Shown here piece by piece: positions 24,945 to 32,535 of a DNA stretch of 64,000 bases (position 1 is the first letter of the stretch; each line of letters begins with the position of its first letter). The position numbers and the translations under genes were made by a program. The stretch covers positions 1 to 64,000 of the forward strand of contig DAMBHY010000006.1 in the NCBI GenBank assembly GCA_032068765.1, written 5' to 3'. The notes under the pieces were generated by a model that was not told the origin of the DNA, searched no databases, and saw nothing but the letters and a program-made list of their open reading frames with translations. This DNA comes from DAMBHY01 sp032068765. GTDB taxonomy: Bacteria > Bacteroidota > Bacteroidia > Bacteroidales > Dysgonomonadaceae.

Positions 24945-25632
24945 TTTGAGTAATCAAAGGTAGCAGCACCGTTTCTTCAATCATAGAATGGATGTTCAGA
25001 TCAAATTCCAGTTCGAAAAGATTCTTAAGAAACTTCCTCCGAGTTGCAAAATCACCTTTCAGATGGATATGTTTCAGCATCAGATTTTTTAGATCGGATA
25101 ATTTTGTTTCGATATCCGAATGATGTTCTTTATAATGATTTCCTGAGAAATTCTGATTCCGCTGAACATCGCCTGAGGCAGTCAGTTGGCAGAAGTAGGG
25201 GAAAGCCACCTTCTCTTCATAGTTGAGGTGCTCCATCACTTCTCTGAAATAGCTGTCAAAAAATTTCTCAATTAGTTTGATGTCATCGGTATGATGATGT
25301 TGATGGAGTTGGTTGATGGATTCCTTTATCTCGGGATAAATATCCTGTTTATAATATCGGTGGCTGTTTCGCAGAAATCGTAAAATGGATGGAATATCTT
25401 CGCGTGTGAGAGCATTGTTCTTATTTGGATAAAACTGATTGTAGAAATTGGAAATTATCAGAAACACGGATTTGGAAATGTCATTCTCCTCGCAGATCTG
25501 TCCAACCGATTTGTCGCCAACCGTAAAATCAATCTCAAAATGCTCTAGAAGCATCAGCAGGGAATGATTCTCGAGAATCAAATCCGCCATTTTCATTTCA
25601 AGAGTTATGTATGTTTTGTGGGTTTGGTACAT
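24919..25632 (-). CDS. Hemerythrin-domain protein with ScdA-like N-terminus
   Basis: A 237-residue cytoplasmic protein. The first part (LEHFEIDFTVGDKSVGQIC) resembles the ScdA/YtfE N-terminal domain, but the CC pair that normally follows DF is replaced by TV. The hemerythrin domain has possible iron ligands in FLRNSHRYY, VMEHLNYEEKVAFPYF, HYKEHHSD and HSMIEETVLLPL, so it can be expected to hold a di-iron site that senses O2 or NO, or repairs Fe-S centres. It overlaps the LuxR-type gene by 26 bp. An in-frame Met at residue 13 or 15 could be the real start. Confidence 0.87.
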   Translation of the reverse strand: MYQTHKTYITLEMKMADLILENHSLLMLLEHFEIDFTVGDKSVGQICEENDISKSVFLIISNFYNQFYPNKNNALTREDIPSILRFLRNSHRYYKQDIYPEIKESINQLHQHHHTDDIKLIEKFFDSYFREVMEHLNYEEKVAFPYFCQLTASGDVQRNQNFSGNHYKEHHSDIETKLSDLKNLMLKHIHLKGDFATRRKFLKNLFELEFDLNIHSMIEETVLLPLITQIENERFNG

Positions 25633-25665
25633 CCTTTTTTACTTTTTCTTTGCTGTAATTTCTAC

Positions 25666-25673
25666 CAAAGATA
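25666..25673 (-). promoter_or_regulatory. -7 element of the hemerythrin-LuxR operon
   Basis: Minus strand TATCTTTG matches TAnnTTTG; 33 bp before the start codon at 25632. The divergent 160-bp region also holds a short palindrome TGCCTTGGCA near 25721-25730 that could be an operator. Confidence 0.65.
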
Positions 25674-25792
25674 GGATATTAAGAGAAATTATTACATACG
25701 TTGACGTAAAATATTGATTGGTGCCTTGGCACAAACATTAACGCCTATCTGTTTGTTATAGCTACAAATACAATTATTTGAAATAACTACAG

Positions 25793-26830
25793 ATGCAAAA
25801 ATCATTGATAAATAAGAAACTTATTCTTCTTATAGGGATAACTTTCACGATGAGTTCATGTACGGGAAAAAAGGAAAAACTGCAGGCAGCAGTACCCGTT
25901 GCTGTTGACTCGGTGACATCTTCCCCTGCCAAAGAAAAACAGAAATTGGAACCCCTTACTGCCGCAGATATTACCCTTCGCGAAGAATTGTTGTTTGACA
26001 ATTATACTTTGGAGGATGTGTATGATTATAAAGATACTACTAGAAGTTTCAAGATAGAGCAGATAAAGGAAAAACTCGCTTTTGTGGAGTCGCTCGAAGA
26101 GGAGGTAGGACGATGGGCTGTGGTGCAGAACTACAAGAATATGAACGGTCAGGCGCCCACGGTGAAGGGATTTGTGAGGAATGATTACGGAAGAGTTTCC
26201 GATTCTTACGGAACGGAACGCTATCAATCCGCACCGCTGTATGATTTGAATGATCAGGAAAGCCCCATCCGCTACGCGAATGACGGATGGTTGACGCATA
26301 TACTAGATACCATCGGCAACTTCTACAAAATCACTCCTATCAAAGCGGACAAAGAAGTGTTTCTGATTCCGAAGCGTTACCTCAAACAATTGGGGACCGA
26401 CCTGAAGTTTCACCATGTGATTATAGTGGACAGAGGTGACCAGAACATTATGACGTTGGAGCGCGAAAGCCGTGGTAAATGGCTCATAAGAAGTAAAAAT
26501 CCTGCAACTACAGGGTTAAAAAAACAGCCTCATCAAATGTCGACTCCTCTCGGTATTTTCCTCCTGCAACAGAAAAAGCCAAAGATGGTATATCACAAAG
26601 ATGGAACTACTGAAAATGGAGGTTTCGCACCTTGGGCGAGCCGATTCACAAATGGAGGATATATTCACGGCGTTCCGGTTAATCTACCACGCACCAAACA
26701 GATAGAGTATAGTCCCAGTTTGGGGACAATTCCCCGCTCGCACATGTGTGTACGCAATGCTACAAGTCATGCCAAATTCATTTATGACTGGGCGCCTACT
26801 GAAGAGTCATTGGTAATAGTTATTGAATAA
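25793..26830 (+). CDS. L,D-transpeptidase (YkuD family) lipoprotein
   Basis: A 345-residue lipoprotein. The lipobox Cys is in FTMSSCTGK near residue 23. The C-terminal YkuD domain has YIHGVPVNLPR and, about 20 residues on, IPRSHMCVRNA, so the catalytic His, Ser and Cys-Arg of L,D-transpeptidases are present. It would cross-link peptidoglycan or attach proteins to it in the periplasm. A segment of about 200 residues precedes the domain, including APLYDLNDQESP and a substrate-recognition-like part. It is divergent from the hemerythrin operon and followed after 71 bp by thioredoxin. Confidence 0.9.
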   Translation: MQKSLINKKLILLIGITFTMSSCTGKKEKLQAAVPVAVDSVTSSPAKEKQKLEPLTAADITLREELLFDNYTLEDVYDYKDTTRSFKIEQIKEKLAFVESLEEEVGRWAVVQNYKNMNGQAPTVKGFVRNDYGRVSDSYGTERYQSAPLYDLNDQESPIRYANDGWLTHILDTIGNFYKITPIKADKEVFLIPKRYLKQLGTDLKFHHVIIVDRGDQNIMTLERESRGKWLIRSKNPATTGLKKQPHQMSTPLGIFLLQQKKPKMVYHKDGTTENGGFAPWASRFTNGGYIHGVPVNLPRTKQIEYSPSLGTIPRSHMCVRNATSHAKFIYDWAPTEESLVIVIE

Positions 26831-26901
26831 AGTAAATCAACGAGTCACGAGTTACGGTTACAAATTTATGACCTGTTTCCTCGACTACTAATAATACATA
26901 T

Positions 26902-27198
26902 ATGAATAATTTTAAAGATATAATCAATTCTGACGTCCCCGTGCTGGTGGACTTCTACGCTACGTGGTGCGGACCATGCAAAGCAATGGCTCCCGTTATT
27001 GAATCAATTGGAAAAGAGGTGCAAGGAAAAGCGCGGGTCCTGAAAATTGATGTGGACAAAAACCCCGCTTTAGCAGCAAAGTTTACCATCCAATCTGTGC
27101 CTACGCTGATGGTTTTCAAAAACGGGAATGTTGTTTGGCGGCATTCAGGAGGAATGGATAAGGCGGGATTGAAGAATACGCTTTTGTCGTTTGGGTGA
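26902..27198 (+). CDS. trxA: Thioredoxin
   Basis: A 98-residue single thioredoxin domain with the redox motif WCGPCK (FYATWCGPCKAMAPVIES), the conserved Asp in VLKIDVDKN and the cis-proline loop SVPTLMVF. There is no signal peptide, so it works as a cytoplasmic protein-disulfide reductase. The active-site context is that of standard thioredoxin. It may share the upstream L,D-transpeptidase transcript (71 bp apart). It converges with the RNase HI gene. Confidence 0.94.
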   Translation: MNNFKDIINSDVPVLVDFYATWCGPCKAMAPVIESIGKEVQGKARVLKIDVDKNPALAAKFTIQSVPTLMVFKNGNVVWRHSGGMDKAGLKNTLLSFG

Positions 27199-27208
27199 TC
27201 TTATTAAT

Positions 27209-27910
27209 TTAAAATAGTGAATTTGGGTTTTGTCTTTCTATAAATTTTTTCGCAGACTCAACCATATACATTTTTTTGCATGAAGGACAGAATAGGTAGT
27301 ATTCAAAATAATAAGTTTGTCCTGGTTTATGTTTCTTTTTAGTTTGTTTCTTAATCACTGGTGTGTGACATTTTGTGCATTTATCCCCTTCATTTAAAAT
27401 TTTTTGAATAGTCTTATCTTCAAGTAGAGAACTTTCATAACCTACATCTACTTTTAGATCATTAGCATTCATTGCGAGTGTTGCAAGATAATCGCACCTT
27501 TCGTTTTCTGGATGTCCATTATGGCCTTTTATCCACTTAAAGGTGACATTATGTTGTTCAATCAACGCTAACAACTCTCCCCACAAATCAGCATTTATTG
27601 CTTTTTCTTTCTTATTCCTAAGCCAGTTGTTTTCCTTCCATTTTTTGGCCCAACCTAATTCAATTCCCTGAATAACGTATTTTGAATCTGTAATAATGGT
27701 CACATTAGATTTCGTTTTTAATTTCTTTAGGCCTGTTATAACTCCCAGCAATTCCATTCTGTTATTTGTTGTGAGTTTAAATCCTTCATAGAATTCTCTT
27801 TTTATACCTTTCCAAGACAATATCAATCCATATCCACCCTTTCCAGGATTGGGATCTGCACCTCCATCGGAATAAAGTTCTATATTGGGAATTTCATTAA
27901 AATCGTTCAT
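27209..27910 (-). CDS. rnhA: Ribonuclease HI with C-terminal zinc ribbon
   Basis: A 233-residue protein. Residues about 1-155 are RNase HI, which degrades RNA in RNA-DNA hybrids: the four acidic catalytic residues are in ELYSDGGADPNPG, NNRMELLGV, IITDSKYVIQG and NERCDYLA. The remaining 75 residues carry CTKCHTPV and, about 30 residues later, FCPSCKKMY, a four-Cys zinc ribbon that ordinary RNase HI lacks. The ribbon may add nucleic-acid binding. It has its own promoter (minus strand TAACTTTG at 27951-27958) and converges with trxA. Confidence 0.92.
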   Translation of the reverse strand: MNDFNEIPNIELYSDGGADPNPGKGGYGLILSWKGIKREFYEGFKLTTNNRMELLGVITGLKKLKTKSNVTIITDSKYVIQGIELGWAKKWKENNWLRNKKEKAINADLWGELLALIEQHNVTFKWIKGHNGHPENERCDYLATLAMNANDLKVDVGYESSLLEDKTIQKILNEGDKCTKCHTPVIKKQTKKKHKPGQTYYFEYYLFCPSCKKMYMVESAKKFIERQNPNSLF

Positions 27911-27950
27911 TTATTAATATAATAATATTTTATCTATAAATAGAATGATT

Positions 27951-27958
27951 CAAAGTTA
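27951..27958 (-). promoter_or_regulatory. -7 element of rnhA
   Basis: Minus strand TAACTTTG matches TAnnTTTG, 40 bp before the start codon at 27910. Confidence 0.6.
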
Positions 27959-28131
27959 TGTATATATTGTCTTTTCTACAAAAGCGGGTATAAAAAAAGA
28001 GCTGGTTTGATGACCGACTCAAATCTTAGTATATTATTTAATTTCGTTCATCAGTATTTTTGAGTTAATGTCCAAAATTTTGTCTTGTTGCACGAAGTTT
28101 CCCATTTCCTTCATTTGTAGATATTTAAATT

Positions 28132-28860
28132 TTACTTCGCAACACTCCTCACGGCAAACCATATATGGTGAAAAAAAGTAGAAAGATGTCCGTAATATTT
28201 TGACATTATATGGTAGCGCTCTTTGAGGGATGCCTTGTGGTTGGCGGTAGTCATGCCCTCGTTGAGGTAATTGATGAGCGTTAGGCGGGTGTTGTGGATG
28301 TGTGTAGATTTCTTCATCATGCGCACCGCCCAGTCAAAGTCGGAAGAGAAACGATAGTTGAGATTATACGCTTCGAAAAGGGATTTCTTCACGATAAATG
28401 CCTGATGGCAGACAAGCATTCCTTGACGGAAGCTTTTCCATTTAAGCTTTTCGGGAGCCTGCAGGCGGCGCATATGCAGAAACCTGCCGTAGTTGTCCAC
28501 AATAGCGGTTTGCCCATAGAGAATATCGGGAAATTCGTTTTCGGAAAAGGTGTGCATCATCTTTTCTACCGTGTCCGCAGAAAAAAAGGTGTCGCCCGCG
28601 TTGAGGAAACAAAGGTAATCGCCTGTGGTGAGGGCGGCGGCTTTGTTCATCGCGTCATATAATCCTTTATCTGGCTCACTTATCCATTTCAGGTTCGGGC
28701 GTGCGTATTGCTTCACGATATCGAGCGTGGCATCTTTCGATTTTCCATCCACGATGATGTGTTCGATGTGAGGATATGTTTGACCGGCAACGCTTTTGAG
28801 CGTGCGCTCCACTGTTGCTTCGGCATTGTAGGTGACAGTTATGATCGATAGTTTTTTCAT
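28132..28860 (-). CDS. Glycosyltransferase family 2 (WcaA-like)
   Basis: A 242-residue GT-A glycosyltransferase. The N-terminus is SIITVTYNAEATVERTLKSV, with HIIVDGKSKDATLD and the metal-binding region CFLNAGDTF. It belongs to the group that transfers single sugars in capsule, exopolysaccharide or LPS synthesis. The ATG at 28860 overlaps the stop of the preceding gene (TGATG), so translation is coupled; an in-frame TTG one codon earlier is less likely. It is the last of four genes in a transcript that begins with the metallo-beta-lactamase-fold gene. Confidence 0.9.
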   Translation of the reverse strand: MKKLSIITVTYNAEATVERTLKSVAGQTYPHIEHIIVDGKSKDATLDIVKQYARPNLKWISEPDKGLYDAMNKAAALTTGDYLCFLNAGDTFFSADTVEKMMHTFSENEFPDILYGQTAIVDNYGRFLHMRRLQAPEKLKWKSFRQGMLVCHQAFIVKKSLFEAYNLNYRFSSDFDWAVRMMKKSTHIHNTRLTLINYLNEGMTTANHKASLKERYHIMSKYYGHLSTFFHHIWFAVRSVAK

Positions 28861-30089
28861 CAATCTTTGTATATTTCGATGTATTTCTTCGCGATTATTT
28901 GCTCGTCGTAGCGCGACAGTACTTTGTGTCGAGCTTGTTGAGCCATCTCTTTCGTATCTGTTTCATAAAGCACCCACTCGAGACCTTTCGCCAAGTCCGC
29001 CGCGTTTTTATATTCTGCCACGTAGCCGTTTATATGATGGTCAATCATTTCGGGGATTCCGCCGATTTGAAATCCCACGCAAGGCGTACCGCAAGCCATC
29101 GATTCCATAATGGTGTTTGGCAGGTTTTCCTGCAACGACGGGATGACAAACACATCCGCAAGGTTATAAATTTCGGACATTTTCCCTGGGTTGACATATC
29201 CTAACACATGCGACGGAGCGGAAATCTGCCGCGCGATGACTTCGCCTTGTCCGCCCGCAATGAGGAAGAGCACGTCCGAATGTTTCTCCGCAAGTCGTTT
29301 GGCTGCTTCGATAAGATATACCAGCCCTTTGCGAGGATCGGACGCTTTCACTGCCGCGAACAGGATAATTTTTTTGTCTTGGGGCAGATTCCAGTTGCTG
29401 CGCAAAGTGTTTTTATCTCTCGGCGTATAAATGTTTGTGTTAAGTGGATTAGAGATTGAAACTACCTTTTGATTGTGCGTGAGCGAACTTAGTATTGCCA
29501 AATTTTTCAGCCACTGGCTGCATGCAACGAAAGTGAGTAGCCCCTTTGAGTAGATATTCTTCTTCTTTTGGAAGATTTGGGCAGAAATATCATTGGAGTT
29601 TGGCTTTGCAAGATAAGGACATTCGCCGCAACTAATCGTGAATCTGCTACACTGCGCAGCGTGATGGCAGATGCCTGTAAACGCCCACATATCGTGCATT
29701 GTCCAGATAATTTTTTTACCAGAAGTGATTATCTTCTGCATCTCTTTTAGTGAGAGCATCCCCTGATTAACCCAATGCAGATGGATGACATCTGCTGTTT
29801 TGAATTCGGGACGGTCACTAATGCTCACTCCCGTATTCCCGATAGAAACATCGAAAAGATTTTTCTTGGAGAAGCTGTTTTTTGCAAAAATCACGGCACG
29901 CTCTATATAAAAGTTGCGCTTGTTTTGCGCCGGTTCGCCCACCTGCACCACACGCGGATGCGTAGAGCGTTTGTCCCTGACGAGCATGGTGGTGTCGATG
30001 CCCTGCGCGGTGAGTGCTTCCATCAATCGAAAAGCGGCTACTGCCGCACCACCGTGAATGTCGGATGTGCTAACGATGCATACTTTCAT
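28860..30089 (-). CDS. Glycosyltransferase family 4
   Basis: A GT-B fold enzyme of about 409 residues. The N-terminal domain begins VCIVSTSDIHGGAAVAAFRL with the glycine-rich acceptor loop; the C-terminal domain has KIILFAAVKASDPRKG, VFVIPSLQENLPNTIMESMA and the E-x7-E region GTPCVGFQIGGIPEMI, all typical of family 4. A cysteine-bearing insert (CHHAAQCSRF, CGECPYL) near residues 155-175 is shared by many Bacteroidota relatives. The start at 30089 (ATG) overlaps the previous stop as ATGA; a longer frame start at 30119 is less likely. Confidence 0.92.
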   Translation of the reverse strand: MKVCIVSTSDIHGGAAVAAFRLMEALTAQGIDTTMLVRDKRSTHPRVVQVGEPAQNKRNFYIERAVIFAKNSFSKKNLFDVSIGNTGVSISDRPEFKTADVIHLHWVNQGMLSLKEMQKIITSGKKIIWTMHDMWAFTGICHHAAQCSRFTISCGECPYLAKPNSNDISAQIFQKKKNIYSKGLLTFVACSQWLKNLAILSSLTHNQKVVSISNPLNTNIYTPRDKNTLRSNWNLPQDKKIILFAAVKASDPRKGLVYLIEAAKRLAEKHSDVLFLIAGGQGEVIARQISAPSHVLGYVNPGKMSEIYNLADVFVIPSLQENLPNTIMESMACGTPCVGFQIGGIPEMIDHHINGYVAEYKNAADLAKGLEWVLYETDTKEMAQQARHKVLSRYDEQIIAKKYIEIYKD

Positions 30090-30967
30090 CCCAATAATCT
30101 CCTTTTTACTTTTGCCCAAAATCCATTGGTTTTTCGGTAATATTTTTGATAAGCTAGTCGGGCTTTTTTGCTTTCTTGTATCGGAGTGATGGACACATCC
30201 AGCCTGCGGTTGCAGAGGTGGGTTTTCCAGATTTCCTTGTTGCCGCTGTGTGTGCCTGTTCCGTCAAAACCTATGTTCTGCACCAGCGATTCTCCCGCGT
30301 TCAGCGACAAAATATCTTTCAGAAACAGCGAGGCATTCCATCGGATTGCCCACGAATTGTTGATGCCCTTTGTTTGTCGGCGCAGCATGCGAGTGTATTT
30401 GTATGTGCCGTTGAAATCGAAAAGGTGTGTAAGTTTTCTGTCTTCCAACTGCTTTAGCAGATAATTGCCGTCAGCATTGAAATGCTTCCATGCTCTGTCC
30501 CAGGTTCCCCATCCCCAGCTTCCAATCCATTTGATGAGAAAAGCGTCGCCTACGTTGAGATCAGGATAGCAATATCCATGAACGTGACCAATCTTTTCGT
30601 TGTCCTTGTATTGGTTGAGTGCGTCGTTCATAAACGTGAGGAAGTAGGGCGAAGTAATCAAATCGTCCTCCAGTACAATTACCTTTCCGTATTTGGAAAT
30701 GATGTCCGTGACGCCTTCGATGATATTTTTTGCCAGTCCTTTGTTGTTGGTGTTCTCGATGATTTCCACTTTCTTAAATCCATCTACCTGGCTGATTACG
30801 TTTCTTACTTCAGTCACTTTTTCTTTGTCCGCATCGCTTTTCGCCGCATCCGAAAAGATGAACAACTCGCTTTCCTGAGTCAGCAAATTCTTTTTGAGTG
30901 CTTCCAGCGTGCGGCGCGTATGCTCGGGACGGTTATAAGTGAAAAGAAGGATGGGCGCTAATTCCAT
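30086..30967 (-). CDS. Glycosyltransferase (GT2/GNT-I-like)
   Basis: A 293-residue protein with the pattern ILLFTYNRPEHTRRTLEAL at the start, a nucleotide-sugar region, and VIVLEDDLITSPYFLTFMN with the EDD metal motif, followed by GSWGWGTWDRAW. This is a widespread bacterial sugar-transferase group with similarity to eukaryotic GNT-I. It starts 12 bp after the metallo-beta-lactamase-fold gene and overlaps the family 4 gene by 4 bp. It probably adds a sugar to a surface glycan made by the three enzymes of this operon. Confidence 0.88.
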   Translation of the reverse strand: MELAPILLFTYNRPEHTRRTLEALKKNLLTQESELFIFSDAAKSDADKEKVTEVRNVISQVDGFKKVEIIENTNNKGLAKNIIEGVTDIISKYGKVIVLEDDLITSPYFLTFMNDALNQYKDNEKIGHVHGYCYPDLNVGDAFLIKWIGSWGWGTWDRAWKHFNADGNYLLKQLEDRKLTHLFDFNGTYKYTRMLRRQTKGINNSWAIRWNASLFLKDILSLNAGESLVQNIGFDGTGTHSGNKEIWKTHLCNRRLDVSITPIQESKKARLAYQKYYRKTNGFWAKVKRRLLG

Positions 30968-30979
30968 AATCGAAGGGAT

Positions 30980-31807
30980 TTAGAAAATTATTTTTGTGGA
31001 AAGTACGTTGCGCTTGAAGATGTGCAACTGGATATCGCGACCAATCTCAATGCCTTTGGCAGAGAGCATCTGTTGTGTGGTTTGGTAAGCCACTTCGGGA
31101 TTATTATTGTCGCCGCTCAGGTGGCAAAGGCAGATATTTCGCCAGCTGCTCGAAAAATTGTTGGACAAATATTCCGCCGTCTGTCGGTTACTAAGATGTC
31201 CGTGACCTGATGTAATTCGGCGCTTCAATTGGTAAGGATAATTTCCCATGCGCAACATTTCTTCATCGTAATTGCTTTCGATAATCAGGTGATGTGCGCG
31301 CTGAAAGTGATATGCCATTTCATCCGTGATGATGCCTACATCAGTTGCAATTACCAGTCGGTGGTTTTCGAACTCGATACTGTATCCCACGTTGTCCGTA
31401 CTGTCGTGCGGAACTTCAAACGGAGTGATTTTCAAACCGAGCAATTTGAAAGTTTTCCCTTTCTCTACGTACTTACAAATGGAATTATCCAGACGAGAGT
31501 GAATCAACGGACAGTTTCGGATGCCGCGATGAACTTCTCGGGTTGCATATATGGGAAGAAATAGTTTTTCGGCGAAAAATCCCACCGATTTTATATGGTC
31601 GAAATGGTCGTGTGTAATCAGCACCGCCTGTATCTGTGCCAAGTCAATTCCGCTTTCGGCAAGTCGTTTCTTTGTGATTCGTGGACCTATTCCCGCGTCG
31701 ATCAGGATACCGCTAGTACTGTTTCCCAAGTAATAGGAATTGCCACAACTGCCGCTACCCAGACAAAAGAGCTCATATTTATCGGAAGGAAAAAGTTGAT
31801 ATTGCAT
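30980..31807 (-). CDS. Metallo-beta-lactamase-fold hydrolase (YycJ/WalJ-like)
   Basis: A 275-residue cytoplasmic hydrolase. The metal motif HDHFDH is in VLITHDHFDHIKSV and further ligands in HLSNRQTAEYL and the C-terminal CHLSGDNNN. The opening LGSGSCGNSYYLGNSTSGILIDAG is typical of YycJ-like proteins, which act on DNA in Firmicutes. It is the first gene of a transcript with three glycosyltransferases. The promoter lies so close (see the next entry) that the leader is only about 5 nt. Confidence 0.9.
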   Translation of the reverse strand: MQYQLFPSDKYELFCLGSGSCGNSYYLGNSTSGILIDAGIGPRITKKRLAESGIDLAQIQAVLITHDHFDHIKSVGFFAEKLFLPIYATREVHRGIRNCPLIHSRLDNSICKYVEKGKTFKLLGLKITPFEVPHDSTDNVGYSIEFENHRLVIATDVGIITDEMAYHFQRAHHLIIESNYDEEMLRMGNYPYQLKRRITSGHGHLSNRQTAEYLSNNFSSSWRNICLCHLSGDNNNPEVAYQTTQQMLSAKGIEIGRDIQLHIFKRNVLSTKIIF

Positions 31808-31816
31808 AACTAATTA

Positions 31817-31824
31817 CAAATTTA
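31817..31824 (-). promoter_or_regulatory. -7 element giving a nearly leaderless transcript
   Basis: Minus strand TAAATTTG, 9 nt before the ATG at 31807. Transcription would start about 5 nt before the start codon. The same arrangement and almost the same sequence precede the helicase gene at 34971. Confidence 0.65.
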
Positions 31825-31869
31825 CGCAAAATGGAGGAAACTTACTTTCCAAAATATAAAAATAGATTC

Positions 31870-31877
31870 TATATTTG
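31870..31877 (+). promoter_or_regulatory. -7 element of the NAD(P)H-binding protein gene
   Basis: TATATTTG, with 12 nt between it and the ATG at 31890, again giving a very short leader. Confidence 0.6.
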
Positions 31878-31889
31878 TAAAAACGAAAA

Positions 31890-32534
31890 ATGAAAGCATT
31901 GATAATTGGCGCGACAGGCGCAACGGGTAAAGATTTAACTGAATTGTTGCTGAAGGACAATCGTTATTCTGAAGTGCGAATTCTTGTAAGGAGAGGCGGA
32001 GTATTCCCCGCGAATGGTAAATTCAAAGAATACGTAATTGATTTCGATAAATTGTCGGAATATGAAGACGCTTTTTCGGGGGCGGATGTGGCGTATTGCT
32101 CTTTGGGTACCACATTGAAAGATGCGGGTAGCAAGGAAAAACAAAAAGTAATTGACGTAGATTATCCCTTGGCGTTTGCTAAGATGGCGGAGAACCATGG
32201 CGTAAAACAATTTGTGCTTGTGTCAGCAAACGGTGCGAATGCTAAATCTCCATTCTTCTATATGCGGCTGAAAGGAATGCTAGAAGATGCGGTAAAACAA
32301 CTGAATTTTCAACGCATCATCATTGTGCAACCGAATAGTCTTATCCGAAAAAATACCAATCGCGCAGGCGAAAATATGGGCGTAAAACTAATGCAGACAG
32401 TCAATAAAATTGGACTTTTGAAGTCTTTTGCTCCAATTTCTACAGAAAAACTTGCGTGCAAGATGATAGAACTGGCAGCGGCTCCCATCGACCAACGTAT
32501 AGTCACCGTTTCGGGTAAAGAATTATTGAATTAA
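31890..32534 (+). CDS. NAD(P)H-binding oxidoreductase (SDR-like, HTATIP2-type)
   Basis: A 214-residue protein with a Rossmann fold at the N-terminus (ALIIGATGATGKDLTELLL), VAYCSLGTTLKDAG and VLVSANGANAKSPFFYMRLKGMLE, which place it in the atypical SDR group with the mammalian HTATIP2/CC3-like and bacterial YwnB-like proteins. The cofactor is probably NADPH. The substrate is unknown. It is monocistronic and converges with the helicase gene (1 bp between the stop codons). Confidence 0.85.
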   Translation: MKALIIGATGATGKDLTELLLKDNRYSEVRILVRRGGVFPANGKFKEYVIDFDKLSEYEDAFSGADVAYCSLGTTLKDAGSKEKQKVIDVDYPLAFAKMAENHGVKQFVLVSANGANAKSPFFYMRLKGMLEDAVKQLNFQRIIIVQPNSLIRKNTNRAGENMGVKLMQTVNKIGLLKSFAPISTEKLACKMIELAAAPIDQRIVTVSGKELLN

Positions 32535-32535
32535 T

